Part shown: positions 45,998 through 57,790 of the stretch, one piece after another | Position numbering within the stretch: the first letter of the stretch is position 1 | Layout: the number at the start of each line of letters is the position of its first letter | Source: Cyathus striatus | Taxonomy: Eukaryota; Basidiomycota; Agaricomycetes; Agaricales; Nidulariaceae | Length of the DNA: 64,000 nt | Assembly: GCA_025738555.1 (NCBI GenBank) | Contig: JAOVFP010000011.1 | Location: 868,001-932,000, forward strand | Direction: 5' to 3' | Translations under genes and position numbers: made by a program | Notes under the pieces: model-generated | Databases searched by the model: none | Told to the model about the DNA's origin: nothing | What the model saw: only the letters and a program-made list of their open reading frames with translations

Positions 45998-47382
45998 TAG
46001 GGCCGGCAAGCGGCAGAGCCCACTACCTCAAGAATTGGAAGTATTACTTACAGGGTACGAGAAGAGAGAAAAATAAATAGGCATGTAATGATGATGAATA
46101 TGTATTACAAAAGAACTATTAATAATAAACAGATGTGTTGAAAGAAAGTAGGAAAGAAGGGTTATAAATACAAGGTGATAGGTAGGTGGAGAACAATTGA
46201 AAATTTTGAAATACATAATTTAGTAAATGATCAGTGGTATTGTGTAGAATCCACTGTATTCACAGCATTGGGCCAATATTGAATAGTGAACAACGTGATG
46301 GGAAAAGAGTTCCATAAGAAATATGAACAAGCATTTTCCGAGTACAGTACCAGAAAGGGTTGGGCGCTCCGTGCTATGAAAAATCAGTGGTCGTTCATAG
46401 ACAGAGGGTCAGGACTGACACCATCTGACAAGATTTATTACACTGTCTACTCTACACATACATGATTGAGCTCGACAGTATCATTAGCTTACTTCAATAA
46501 GATAGAGGAGACACAGTGTTTGCAGACACTGGCATGACATTGGTGGACACGATGTTAGTGCACACGATGCAGGTGGAGATTACGTTGGCAGACAGGAAGC
46601 TGGCGGAGACAATGCTGGTGGACACAGCGTACGCAGAGACGACGTTGGCAGACACAAGGTTGGCTGGCGGAAACGAGATTGGTGCACACGAGATTGGCGC
46701 ATACGACGTTTCTGGACATGACGCTGGCAGACATGACGTTGCATAGACGACGTTGGCGGTCACAATATTTGTCATTGGTGGACATGATATTGGAGTACAT
46801 GAGGTTGGCGCACTGGATATAGGCGCACTGGACATTGGTGCATACCACGCTGGCGCACATGATATAGGGAGTTACAATGTTGACAGACACAGCATAGGTG
46901 GAGACGACGTTGTAGGAGTCACTGAGAGAAGAACGAAGGGAGGGGGAGGACGGACACATATGTGTTATCGAGGTGAGAAAAACCATCAATTAGTCAAAAT
47001 TGAGTTTGGATAGCTGCATACGCCATAGCGTTGCGGTTTGGAGACAACGTAGATCGACCTTAAATTACGTACAGGCTTTACAACAATGGTGGCAGGGCAG
47101 GAGCCGACGTTGGTGGAGACGAAACGGATGGAGGCAGAACTTGGTGGTTTTGAATGAGTGAGGTCTATTAGGACGATGTATAAATGAAAAAGAAAACGAG
47201 CAGCGACAGAAAGAATTTTGAAAGAATTGGATCTGGGACGAGTCCGAGTCAACACGTTATTGGTCACAGATCGTCACAGGGCTCCAGCCAATCAGACCTA
47301 GATCCCGTTCAAGATCCCGAAATCGCCTTATAGGGAAATCGAGACCACCCTATAACCCAACTACCTTAAAAGGTAGTGGGAA
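45998..47382 (-). mobile_element. Non-autonomous Helitron 2 (minisatellite cargo)
   Basis: On the minus strand the 5' end at 47382 is TTCCCACTACC with palindrome and GGGTTATAGGG, as in the 14-kb parent. The 3' end at 45998 is GGTAGTGGGCTCTGCC, hairpin, GGCCCTA. It is 1.39 kb with no transposase. Its 3' end lies within 8 bp of the 5' end of element 3. Confidence 0.8.
46510..46915. repeat. Degenerate 15-bp-period minisatellite
   Basis: Variants of ACNTTGGYGSACANGA recur roughly every 15 bp. Because 15 is divisible by three, both strands stay open and give five-residue periodic peptides (for example SAPIS/CAPIS or VDTML). This explains the long overlapping ORFs here, which I do not regard as genes. 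Confidence 0.75.
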
Positions 47383-47390
47383 TAAAGAAA

Positions 47391-48556
47391 TAAGGCCGAC
47401 AAGCGGCAAAGCCCACTACTTACCTTTTTGTGTAACTGTATACTACCATGAGAATGCTTCGAACGACACAACTCTCAGTGTTATTAATATTGGTACACAA
47501 CGCAGTTCCCTAAAATGCCCTGAAAGTTGATATATATAACATTGATACACAATTTAAATTACATACATTACATGTCACTAGGAGGGAAGGGTTGAATCTA
47601 TATTAGACCTGATAAAGGGTAGGCGATAATCCACAGCTCATCTGTGTAAACGGAAGATTGAATAAGATGTGAGACTCACAGGATGCCGGCATATAAAGCA
47701 CCAAAGTTACCATAAACAAAACCAAGAACTTAAGCCTATTGAGGTGCTAGTATCACTTTGTAATGCATGGTGCGAAGAAGGCTCCTGTCATAGAGGCTTC
47801 AGTAAGCGGCGGGATAATCGACCCACGAGCAGCGAGATGTATCACTGTAGAATGTTGTTCTTGCTGATCAGGGGAACCGGGTGGGGGGGTGATTTTACAT
47901 TGATTGTCAGTTTGTAGATGGCATGCGAAAAATCCGAGTGTCTTCACACAGGGTGCTTATCCAATTGATGTTTCAGAGTAGGATCGTGTTAATAAAAAGA
48001 GAAGAGATACACATACACTTATGATCTTGACCCATACCCGGCCTCACGCACCATGCTCATCCTCCTGGAAACGGATTTCTGAGTGAAATCCTTTCACCAA
48101 TCCGCTATTACTGATATCTCCAATTTGTGATGGATGTCAGAGTACATGCTGTTTTCTGTTTGAAAGGAGCTCGGATGAGGTTAGAGGATGTAAGGGGAGG
48201 AATGACGATACGGGGTGGGATGTAACGATACACCATGACATCAAAATAGAAAAGGAAAGGAAAGACAGAGAAAGATACGACATACCTCAGCGCAAGTGTC
48301 CTGTTTGCATAACGTGCACTGCAAGAAACTGCAGTAATGCCTTGTTGCCTGGTGTAAGATATGTGGCCCTCCGAGCTCTGGTAAGTACTAGTACAGTAAA
48401 AGTACAGTACACTATCGGCAGGCTGTGACAAAGCATCACACGAATTCAGAAACAGTCCCAGCCAATCAGGTCGAGATCTTATCCAAGATCCTCAAATTAC
48501 CATATCCGGTGGCCCAAACATCCCTAATACCCAACTACCTTAAAAGGTAGTGGGAA
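47391..48556 (-). mobile_element. Non-autonomous Helitron 1
   Basis: On the minus strand the 5' end at 48556 is TTCCCACTACC, palindrome, GGGTATTAGGG. The 3' end at 47391 is GTAGTGGGCTTTGCCGC, hairpin, CGGCCTTA. It is 1.17 kb with no recognised coding content. It abuts element 2 with only 8 bp between. Confidence 0.8.
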
Positions 48557-49680
48557 TATGGTCGTTGGAACCCCCAGAATTAACAGTGATTAAATTCATA
48601 GCTTGCATGAACTCGGGCAAGTAAAATGAAGAAGTTTCGTACTACATATAACGATGGACGGGAGATTTGTAGGAAATGAGACGAAGCGCCCAATAAGCGC
48701 CAGCGAGGCGTGCCACGGAGACTCTAGACAGACAATGCTAACTAACACGTAAATAATCACATACAACAGTAGAATCAAATACATATCACGCTGCATGCGT
48801 CACGTGTAAGTTTGTTCATATCCGGGTAATCCCACGCAAAACAAGAGGTTGTCACTTTCAAGTTTTAGTTCAGGTGCCAGGCCCATTTTGTGCCATTGTC
48901 CTCTGAGCGCAGATTACTGTGTACTGGTACTGAGTCTCGAGTGTACTGTCTTTCGAATTAAGTACTACTACCTGGTCCATGATGCTATACGCGTAGTATA
49001 TATAATACTAATAGTAAAAGTTGTCAAATACACTGATCACTGATCTAAGTCATATTTGCGTAGGTCTAATACGTACATCCCTCATCGAGTGAAGAATTTT
49101 GAGACAATTGACTTGGTTGAAGTGTACTAACAGATGATTAATGCTTGTATGGCCAATACGATATTCTATTCCGCCTCGTCCCATTGACTCCGTAATACTT
49201 CATTTAGCACACAATTTTACTGCTTACATAGTACCGGGAGAGTTGGAGAAGAAATTAGAAGTCTGGATCATCGAGTTGGAATCATACCAACTGATGACTC
49301 TGGAATACTATATCATTATTAACTGAAATCATCCACCACGCCAGTGGTACCTGTTTAAATCTGTAACAGCGTGTGGAAATTTTCTACGGTATAGTTACAC
49401 TCATGCATCTCACTTCTGTGTGAACACCCACACCTAAACCTATCCCACACCTCTTTTCACCCGGATCATACTAGGCACAAATTCATGAGTCCATCCAGGT
49501 GCTCCATATAAGCACACTATAGTAACTATATAACTGACGTTTCTGACAAGGATATTATTAGATTTAATTTTAGGAGAAATTTACTACGTGCACATGTAAC
49601 TTTTCTTCATGTGTTGCCTAACACACATTTGGCAACAGTGGTCACTTTTATCTGCGTTCGCGAAGTCTGTAGTTTTAATC
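48557..49680. other. Intergenic, nothing recognised
   Basis: No gene, RNA or clear repeat seen before the oxidase relic. Confidence 0.4.
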
Positions 49681-50400
49681 AGCTCTCAGGTCTGACCGTT
49701 GGAACTCTCTGAGACTCATATGGGGCACAGGGCCTAATTTCAGAATGAAATCCGCAGCATGAACATTGCGCCATAACACGACATTTTAGATATCTACTCA
49801 AGTGTCAAGGGTATGATGAAGTATAAATAAATACCTATCCGCAAGCCTAGGATTGTCTATTCGTATTGAAGCCTAGTTTATGGGCATTTATAAGTAAAGT
49901 CTCGAAGCACTTCACATAAGTCTCATTGCGAATATCATTATGGGAACGTCGATATCTCATATCCTCTGGAAACTCACGAAGCAGTTCTCGTACACGAGTT
50001 TCACGAAGAGATGATTTCAGAATGACTAGACCTGAAAGAAGCATTAAATTTACATTGTGCCAAAAATTGTCGAAGTCACCCGCCGTCGACTAGCGTATGA
50101 CACAGCGATGGAGCCCAAATTATCCCTAATATATCATTTATTTGTCGCTGCAAGCCGAATAGATCTTTCTTGGTTGCTTGAGGCCAAGAAGAAGTTGTCA
50201 AGAAGAGATATTTCTGAGATGGAGAAGAGGGGATTAAGCAGGCCATGCCCCACATGCTGAGTTTATAAATGTTCTTAATCTCCGTGCACATATAACATTT
50301 CGTGTCATTTCGTATAAGACATGGGAGCGAGTGTAACAGGATTAGCCTCAGTTCGGTGATGTGCTGCGGAAATCAGTCTTTGTCGAGCCGGGCTACGCCA
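49681..50400 (+). pseudogene. Relic of a fourth acyl-CoA oxidase-like copy
   Basis: Nucleotide similarity to copies A-C starts at GTTGGAACTCTCTGAG (end of exon 5). It continues through decayed exon 6 and 7 remnants and exon 8. Readable pieces are LETHEA near 49970, then, in another frame, VEVTRRRLAYDTAM near 50070 and KKLSRRDISEMEKRG near 50190-50235. There are many stops and frame changes. Exons 1-4 are missing. Confidence 0.85.
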
Positions 50401-51126
50401 GCAACAGAAATCATGAGTCCTATTATAATTTATATGTCGAATATGAAGTCCTTTCTTGCATTGAAATGGTACAGAAGTCCGGTCTGTACCTTTTTAAACG
50501 TATACTTTTTATGCCCATTACTTCTTTACAAAATTAGATACAATACTACAACACACATTACCATGCCGCGGATTTGTCGGCGCTATACTTACTACTACTA
50601 GGCTCAAAATCCCCTCCAACGATTTCACATTGTCTAAGTAAATGATAAGATTCGTACTATTATATTAGTTAATAATAAGTAAGCACCTTCATGGCCTCAA
50701 GTTCATCAAGTTCGGCTCATGGCAAGATGACCGAAAAGTGTCCAGATCACAGTGATGTGAATGACATCATTTATCTTATCTTGAAGATTGATTTTGTATC
50801 TCCACACAGTGAGAAAAAAAACTTAAATTAAAATAAATGTAACCAGCCTGGTGTAACTTAAGCAATATGTATGTACAAAGAATACACCCCAGTCTGTCAG
50901 GACTTAGAGGGGGCGCATATGCGTTGTACACGAGACCCGGTCTAGAATTACGAGATAAGAGAGCACTTCATTCTGACTGTCATACGGACCGTGGTCATGA
51001 TGTCGAAAAATCAAGAACGACGGCAAGTAAACAGTGCCGATAGATTTATCTCAGTATTTTTCTGATAGGATCATCAGCTCTTGTGTGCGCTCCACGATTT
51101 ATCACAGTGTTCTATTTGATACGATC
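50401..51126. other. Spacer ending in a degenerate ~57-bp repeat
   Basis: From about 51030, GATTTATCTCAGTATT...GGATCATC and GATTTATCACAGTGTT...CGATCAAC are successive diverged units. A further unit (CTATTTATCTCAGCATT...TGATCATCAC) appears after the LINE at about 61550. The LINE therefore split a small repeat array. No gene is present. Confidence 0.6.
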
Positions 51127-51298
51127 AACTATTTACAACACAAGGGAAGTTAAGAACTATCATCTCGACTTTTTCCCACGGTAAAAATTCCACTGAGCTG
51201 GCCGTCGACAACAACGCCCAAGCTCCACAACTACTCTTACAACTACTCTACTGCTTCTATCTTACTCTCCGTGCCCGTAGCTTTCGATCGACACCCAC

Positions 51299-53896
51299 AT
51301 GTCGAGGCAGCCCCCCAGGAAGGAACCCGGCGGGAATGCCACCCAAGCAACGCAGCAAACATCTCAACCAGCACGACAAACGGCACCTTCACGTCCTCCT
51401 TCTGTCTCCTCGACGAGTGCGAATGCGAAAACAGGTGACTCCGGCCCGGCGAGCCAGCTGACGCGCTCCAAGACGGTACCAACCAGAACTCAGGAAGTAA
51501 TTCCTTCCAAGATGACGACGCAGGAGGCCCGTGACGTTCTGAGCCAAGGAAGCTACCTGCCAACTGGCAGCAAGATGGAGATATCGATGGCATGCACGAT
51601 CCTACACCAGGTGGCTTGCCAGTTACCAGCGGGGACCAGAGGTAAGTATGGTCCTATTCTTCAGGCTGTGGCCGTGTTACTCGACGACAAGTTGTTCGAT
51701 GTTATTGCGAAAAAGACTCAGACTGCATTGGAGGGCAAAATGGGACAATTTGATATCATACTAAAGAGGCTGGAAGCCAGCCAATCCAAGGCCTCCTCCT
51801 TAGTGCACCGTCTGGAGGAGGGTGCCTGGGGGGAGAGGAACCCGTCTCAAAGGGATGGAGTACCTCAGGGTATTTCCATAGACCGCTCCTCATATGCAGC
51901 TGTGCTCGCATCAGAGGCAGCACCTCACTCCAGTGCCATCAAGGCTGCAACACTACGCGATGTCCAAGTCCCCATTAAGCTCAGCAGCCCGCAGAGCTCA
52001 GACCCCAACAATGTCGGAAACCTCACACCCCGGGAATGGCACTGTATGCATGGCACAATATTTCAGTGTGAAATAGTTTGGAAATATCATGGAAAAATCT
52101 GTATTATTACATTGTTATTTTTGTCTGAAATATTGACTACAATTTACATCCAGTATTTCAAAGGTTTTTGTCATTCAAAATATTAATGAAATATCGAAAT
52201 AATATTGAAATGATGTCATGTCAAATTGACATCAGCCTATGTTCAATATTACAAAGATATTTATATGACAGAATATTATGGAAATATTTAATTGCATAAT
52301 GCAAGACATGTCATGTGACATGGGGGATATGGCTGTGATGTGGGATATGACATAGGGAGCATGGTGGGTCAAGAGCTGATTTCCAATTAAATATTTCCAA
52401 AATATTCTGTCATGTAAATATCTTTGTAATATTGAACATAGGCTGATGTCAATTTGACATGACATCATTTCAATATTATTTCGATATTTCATCAATATTA
52501 CACAAGCGAAATATTGTGAAAAATTTCAAACTCCGCATTTCAATATTTCACTAACATTTCGAACGACAAAAACCTTTGAAATACTGGATGTAAATTGTAA
52601 TCAATATTTCAGACAAAAATAAAAATGTAATAATACAGATTTTTCCATGATATTTCCAAACTATTTCATACTGAAATATTGTGCCATGCACACAGTGTGG
52701 GTGGTGAAGGCTAATTTAGCTCTTGACTGTGTATCGGAGTCTGCTTCTCCTCACCCTGAAGGGGCTCTCATCGTTGCTGCTCATCGGGCAGGTGGGCAAA
52801 TTGTGCTGGAAGCCAACTCCTCTGAAACAGCAGGCTGGCTGAAGGGGAGAGAGAAGATGGATGCATTCATCTCCAACTTTGATGGCACACCCACCCCTAA
52901 CCTTTCCCTCTTTACTGTTATTGCTGAGTTGTCCCGACATCATTCCAGCCCACACCATCGTTTTCGTATGTGGAACTGGAGAATAACAATGGCCTGAAGC
53001 CTGGTTCCATCACGGAGGCCAAACTTCTTAAGGACCCAGGCTTCTGGAAACAGGGCCAGCGCTTTGCACACTTCATGATCTCATTCTCTGACCAGCGTAG
53101 CACTAATGATGCAATCTTCAATGACATGGTTATTGAAGGTGCTAGGGTATGGGTACGAAAGTTCATTCCTGAACCTACAAGATGCTTGCACTGCCAGAGA
53201 TTTGGGCACTTTGCCCAGGAGTGTAAGGCTAACATCTCAGTGTGCACACAGTGTTCAGGTTCTCACCCCACAGCTGTGTGTACTGTCCCTAAAGGGGACT
53301 TCTCTGCCCATCGCTGTGCAAACTGTGGCCTGACAGGCCATGGGGCAGCTGCACACTCATGCACTATATTTGCTCACCGGTTGTGGACTTTTTACAACCA
53401 TTCAGACACAGTGAAATATGTTGGCTTTCCTTCTGCTGATCCCAAGACATGGAGGCTGGCAGAAAGAAGACCCCCTTGGGGGATTTCTACCTCTGCATGG
53501 GCTGCGGTGGCGCACCCAGTTCGGTCTAACCAACCTGCCCTCCCTTTGGCCTCTCAGCCCATGCATGCACCACAGACTATGGGTCCACCCCCAGCTCCCA
53601 TGGGCACGGACCTGATTGGGACACAACACTAACAGCCAATGCGTCTGACGGACAAGGCTAAGGGCAAGCATATACCAGCAGTACCTCAAGGCTCCTATGC
53701 CAGACAACCTGTGGACTCTTCCTCCCAAGACCCACTGGCAGAGGGGACTCGAGCAGTGCGCTCAGGAACTCTTGATGGTTTCGTGTCCAGATCTTGCCCT
53801 CCCTCTCATTCAGCTGGACACTTGCCAACCCAATCATGGGATTCTGATAGGGAGGAGGGAGAGATACCGCTGGCAATAACATCATCCTCTTTATGA
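51299..53896 (+). pseudogene. LINE ORF1 (Gag-like, CCHC zinc knuckles)
   Basis: It starts MSRQPPRKEPGG in a Ser/Thr/Pro/Gln-rich region. A helical middle follows, then after the foldback insert (52051-52686) a beta-alpha domain and three zinc-knuckle-like motifs near 53180-53360 (CLHCQRFGHFAQEC, CTQCSGSHPTAVC, CANCGLTGHGAAAHSC). Removing the insert and one TGCA restores the frame exactly. Further damage is a frame change near 52925 and an in-frame TAA at 53630-53632. The role in the family is RNA binding and RNP formation. The end overlaps the ORF2 start by 4 nt. Confidence 0.82.
52051..52686. mobile_element. Foldback MITE in LINE ORF1
   Basis: Almost the whole 636 bp is a palindrome. The left arm starts TGGCACAATATTTCAG, the right arm is its complement, and matching continues for over 200 bp (TTGACATCAGCCTATG and its complement near the centre). 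The flanking TGCA is duplicated (52047-52050, 52687-52690). No ORF. The RNA would form a long hairpin. Confidence 0.9.
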
Positions 53897-54619
53897 ATGA
53901 TGACCTACCAGCTGAGCCACAGAGGGAGCTTCGTATCTGGCAACAGAACATTAATGCCTCCCTGGCTGGACACCAAGATCTCTTAGTCTCTTTGGGCCGA
54001 TCAAACTATGATATATGCACCATACAAGAACCTTATGTTGGGTTCAATGGCAAATCACATGCTAACTCCTACTGGCGGCCAGTTTATCCTTCTATTCACG
54101 CACCAGAGGGCCGTGTAGCCTGCTCTCTGCTGCTGGTCAGTACAAATGTCTCTACTAATGCATGGGCAGAAGTCCCAGTGCAATCTTCCGATATTACTGC
54201 TGTGCGACTCCACTTGGAGGGTGGATATGTCCTTTTTATTTTTAACATTTATCTTGCATGCTCTCATAACAATGCATTATGTCCTCTTGTTGCGGCAATG
54301 TGGGACATCACTTCACAGCTGCAGCTGCCAGGAGAATCACGACACTTTGTGTGGCTGGGTGATTTCAACCGCCACCACCCTTTGTGGGATGAAGAATGAA
54401 ATCATCATCTCTTTACTAACCATGCACTACAGCTCACTCAACCACTGCTTCACCTGTTAGCGCACTATCGCATGCAGATGGCCCTCCCCAAAGACATTCC
54501 AACACTGGAGGCATTCAATACGAAGAATCTCACATGGGTCAACCAAGTCTTTGTCAGTGAAGGGCTGGTGAACCGTATCATCCTCTGCACAACGGTCCCT
54601 GAATTGTGCCCCCCTAGGG

Positions 54620-55352
54620 TAGTGTTGCCACGGCTCGGCTCGGCTTGGCTATGGCTCAGCTTCTATCAGCTAATGGCTTTTTGTATCTTGGCTTGAAGCC
54701 GAAATGAACAGCTACGGCTTGGCTTCATCGGCTTTGGCTAGCTAATCGGCTAAGCCGTTGGCTAAGCTACCTATTTCTCTTTAGTTTCTAAACAAATGTC
54801 ATAATAATAGAAAATGTAAGTATTCTACTTAAAATACACTGCAAAGACATATGCAAATAGAGAATTAAATATTTACTATAACTGAATATTTGGCATTAAT
54901 GACATTGTAGCTCAAAATACTTGGAAACGACGAAGCTTGAGGTGGAGGATTAAGTAGTTGCAGTGCTGTGAACCTGAACTTAATTAAAGTCACACTAGAT
55001 CACGGCGTTGTCACGTGCCGCGCATCATTACGTGTTAAGTCAATGTTAAGTAGAAAGTTTGGAAGTAGTTTGCACACATAACTGAACATATTTCGATATA
55101 ATGACATTTTCCAACATTTACAGTTGTATATACTTACAAACAACCAAAATGTGCTGACAAAATCACACAACATATAAAATGTGAGAAATAGGTACATAAG
55201 CCGCTGGCTTAGCCGGCTTTTAGCTGCAGCGAGCCGCTAAATTCTTAGCTGTCCCTCATATGAGCCCTGAAGCCATGAAATCAGCTTGGCTCGGCTTATT
55301 TTCGGCTTGGCTTAAATGGCTAGCGGCTTTCAGCCGAGCCGTGGCAACACTA
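54620..55352. mobile_element. hAT-type MITE, 733 bp, 8-bp TSD
   Basis: TIR TAGTGTTGCCACGGCTCGGC at both ends, flanked by CCCTAGGG (54612-54619, 55353-55360). GGCTTGGCT/CGGCTT motifs are repeated near both ends. No transposase. The TIR and 8-bp duplication are typical of hAT elements. It sits between the endonuclease and reverse transcriptase of the LINE. Confidence 0.93.
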
Positions 55353-57790
55353 CCCTAGGGTGGACCATTTCCCAGTTTACACCAAGCTGCTGGCATCAAT
55401 GCATACATCAACTGCTCGCCCATGATGGAACTTCAAGTGGGTAAACTGGGAGGAGTTTCGGGAAGCTCTACAGAACCGACTACTCTCTATCCCCCCTCCT
55501 GAAGCATTCACATCAACAGAAGAATTTGAATTGGGCTTGACTGCATTTACTTCTGCTATCTCGAAGACTATTGCTGACCAAATACCCCTAGTTAAGCTGT
55601 CCCCACATACAAAGAGATGGTGGAGTGCAGAGCTTGCAGAGCTCAAGAAAAACAAGGTAAGGCTGGCTCGGAGAGCTTTCTGACTCTGACACCAACCTGC
55701 CCACCCTTGCCATGAGGAGGCTAGGGCTGCATGCAGGCTGTATGCAAGTCAGTTGGATGAAGCGAAAGATCAAACATGGATTAACTACCTGGAGAGTCTG
55801 ACGGACTCAACAATCTGGGAAGCAGGTGGAATGGTGACAGCACCAGGGACTGATAGTGGGCGTGCGCGAATACCTAACTTGGTGAAGTGCAATCCAGTTA
55901 CTAGGAAGGTGCAGGAGGTGGCACACACTAATGAGGAAAAGTGTAGATTGTTCCAGGAGGCATTTTTCCCCCCTGGCAGTGCAGCTGCGAACCCCCCTGC
56001 TAATGCAGTATACCCTGCACCAGCATGGAATTTTACTAACATCACAGATGACCAGATTACCCAGGCAATTGGGCGCATTAACCCCTCCAAGGCTACATGC
56101 CCAGACTCTGTCCCAAATGTGGTGATAAAAGAGTGCGGAGAGCTGCTCCTTCCTTTCCTAGGCCCATTGTTCCGGGCTACTTTTACACTCCAGCACTACC
56201 CTACAGAGTGGGCACATACAGAGACCCTCGTGTTGCGTAAACCAGGGAAGACTGATTACTCTCTACCTTCTGCCTGGAGACCTATAGTCCTTTCTGACAG
56301 ATTGGCAAGGCTCCTAAATAGCTGCATTGCGGAGGAAATTACCACAATGTGTGAACATTGTAACCTCCTCCCCTCACATCATTTTGGTGGCCACCCTGGC
56401 TGGACCACCACTGATTCTCTCCAACTTATGACTTATGCAGTAAGGCAGCATGGAGACGGGGGGAAGTCGCTTCCCTCCTTAGTTTGGATGTCAAGGGAGC
56501 TTTCCCTAGTGTTGCATTGGAGCGATTGTTTCATGAGCTGCGATCACGAGGTATCCCTGAGCCATTGATAGAATGGCTTGTATGAGTGCTTCAGCACAGA
56601 AGTACTGTACTGGCCTATGATGACTATATCTCAGAGGTGATTGAGTTAGTCTCTGGGCTGGATCAGGGAAGCCCCTTCTCGGTTATCCTTTTTGTTATCT
56701 ATAATGCGGGACTGCTTGACATCACTCAGGATGCCAATCTCTCCACTTTATTTGTGGATGACTCTGCCTTGCTACTCATGGGAAACTCCTTCCAAGAGAC
56801 GCATCAGGCCATTCGCCACATTATGACAAGGCCAGGGGGGGTGCTGGACTGGGCACGGGATCACAATTGTGAGTTTGGAATCGAAAAATTCCAACTTTGT
56901 GATTTCACAAGGCGACGGGTGAGAGACACCTCTCTACTCCAATACTTTGGCTGCACACAATGCCAGCATAGAAAGACAGTCCCAACCCCACGCCCTGCAT
57001 TAGAATTGCAAGGTTGAATGATTCCCTCTATGCCTACCATCTGCTTTCTGGGCATTATATTTGATAATGAATTGCGTTGGGGACCCCAGAGGGCAGCAGT
57101 CCTCGACAAGGGCCAGTGGTGGATTCAGCAGGTGGCAAGGCTAGCCCGGCCATCAAAAGGAGCATCTGGCGCATGCTTGCGGAGGTTATATATTTCACAT
57201 GCAGTACCACGCATAATGTATGCGGCTGACCTCTTTCTCACTCCACCTGACTTAAGGAAGCAATCCTCCTCTGCATCAGAGCTAACCCGTTTACGCTCAC
57301 TTCAGCGACAGGCAGCACTACTCATTACTGGTGGCCTGCAGACCACTCCTGGGGACACGCTGGACCAGCTGGCTGGTTTGATTCCATTCCATCTTCTACT
57401 TGCACAGCACCAACACCATACTCTGCTTCGCTACTGTACTCTACCTACCACTCACCCCATACAGCAACTAGGTCTCCATGCTCGAAATAGGAGGAAGCTG
57501 CGCACACACAACTCCCTGTTGCACCTCCTGTTCCACGCATACCCAATCAACCCAAGGGAAGTTGAGACTGTCCCGTCGACATGTCACTCTACCTCGTGGT
57601 CACTGCCCTTCTCCACTAACATTGCAGAAAATAAGGAGGAAGCGGTTGTGTTAGAGGAGGCGGATAACTCTGATATAATTATATATACTGATGGTTCTGG
57701 TTTTAAGAACAAAGTTGGCGCATCAGCGGTCTTATACCGGCAGGGACAGGAGGTAGAACGCCTTTGATACCTACTGGGACCCGACTCATC

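Noticed and set aside
46494..46989. Overlapping ORFs with five-residue repeats as a pentapeptide-repeat protein
   Set aside because: They arise from a 15-bp minisatellite open on both strands, and the residues do not follow the A(D/N)LxX rule.
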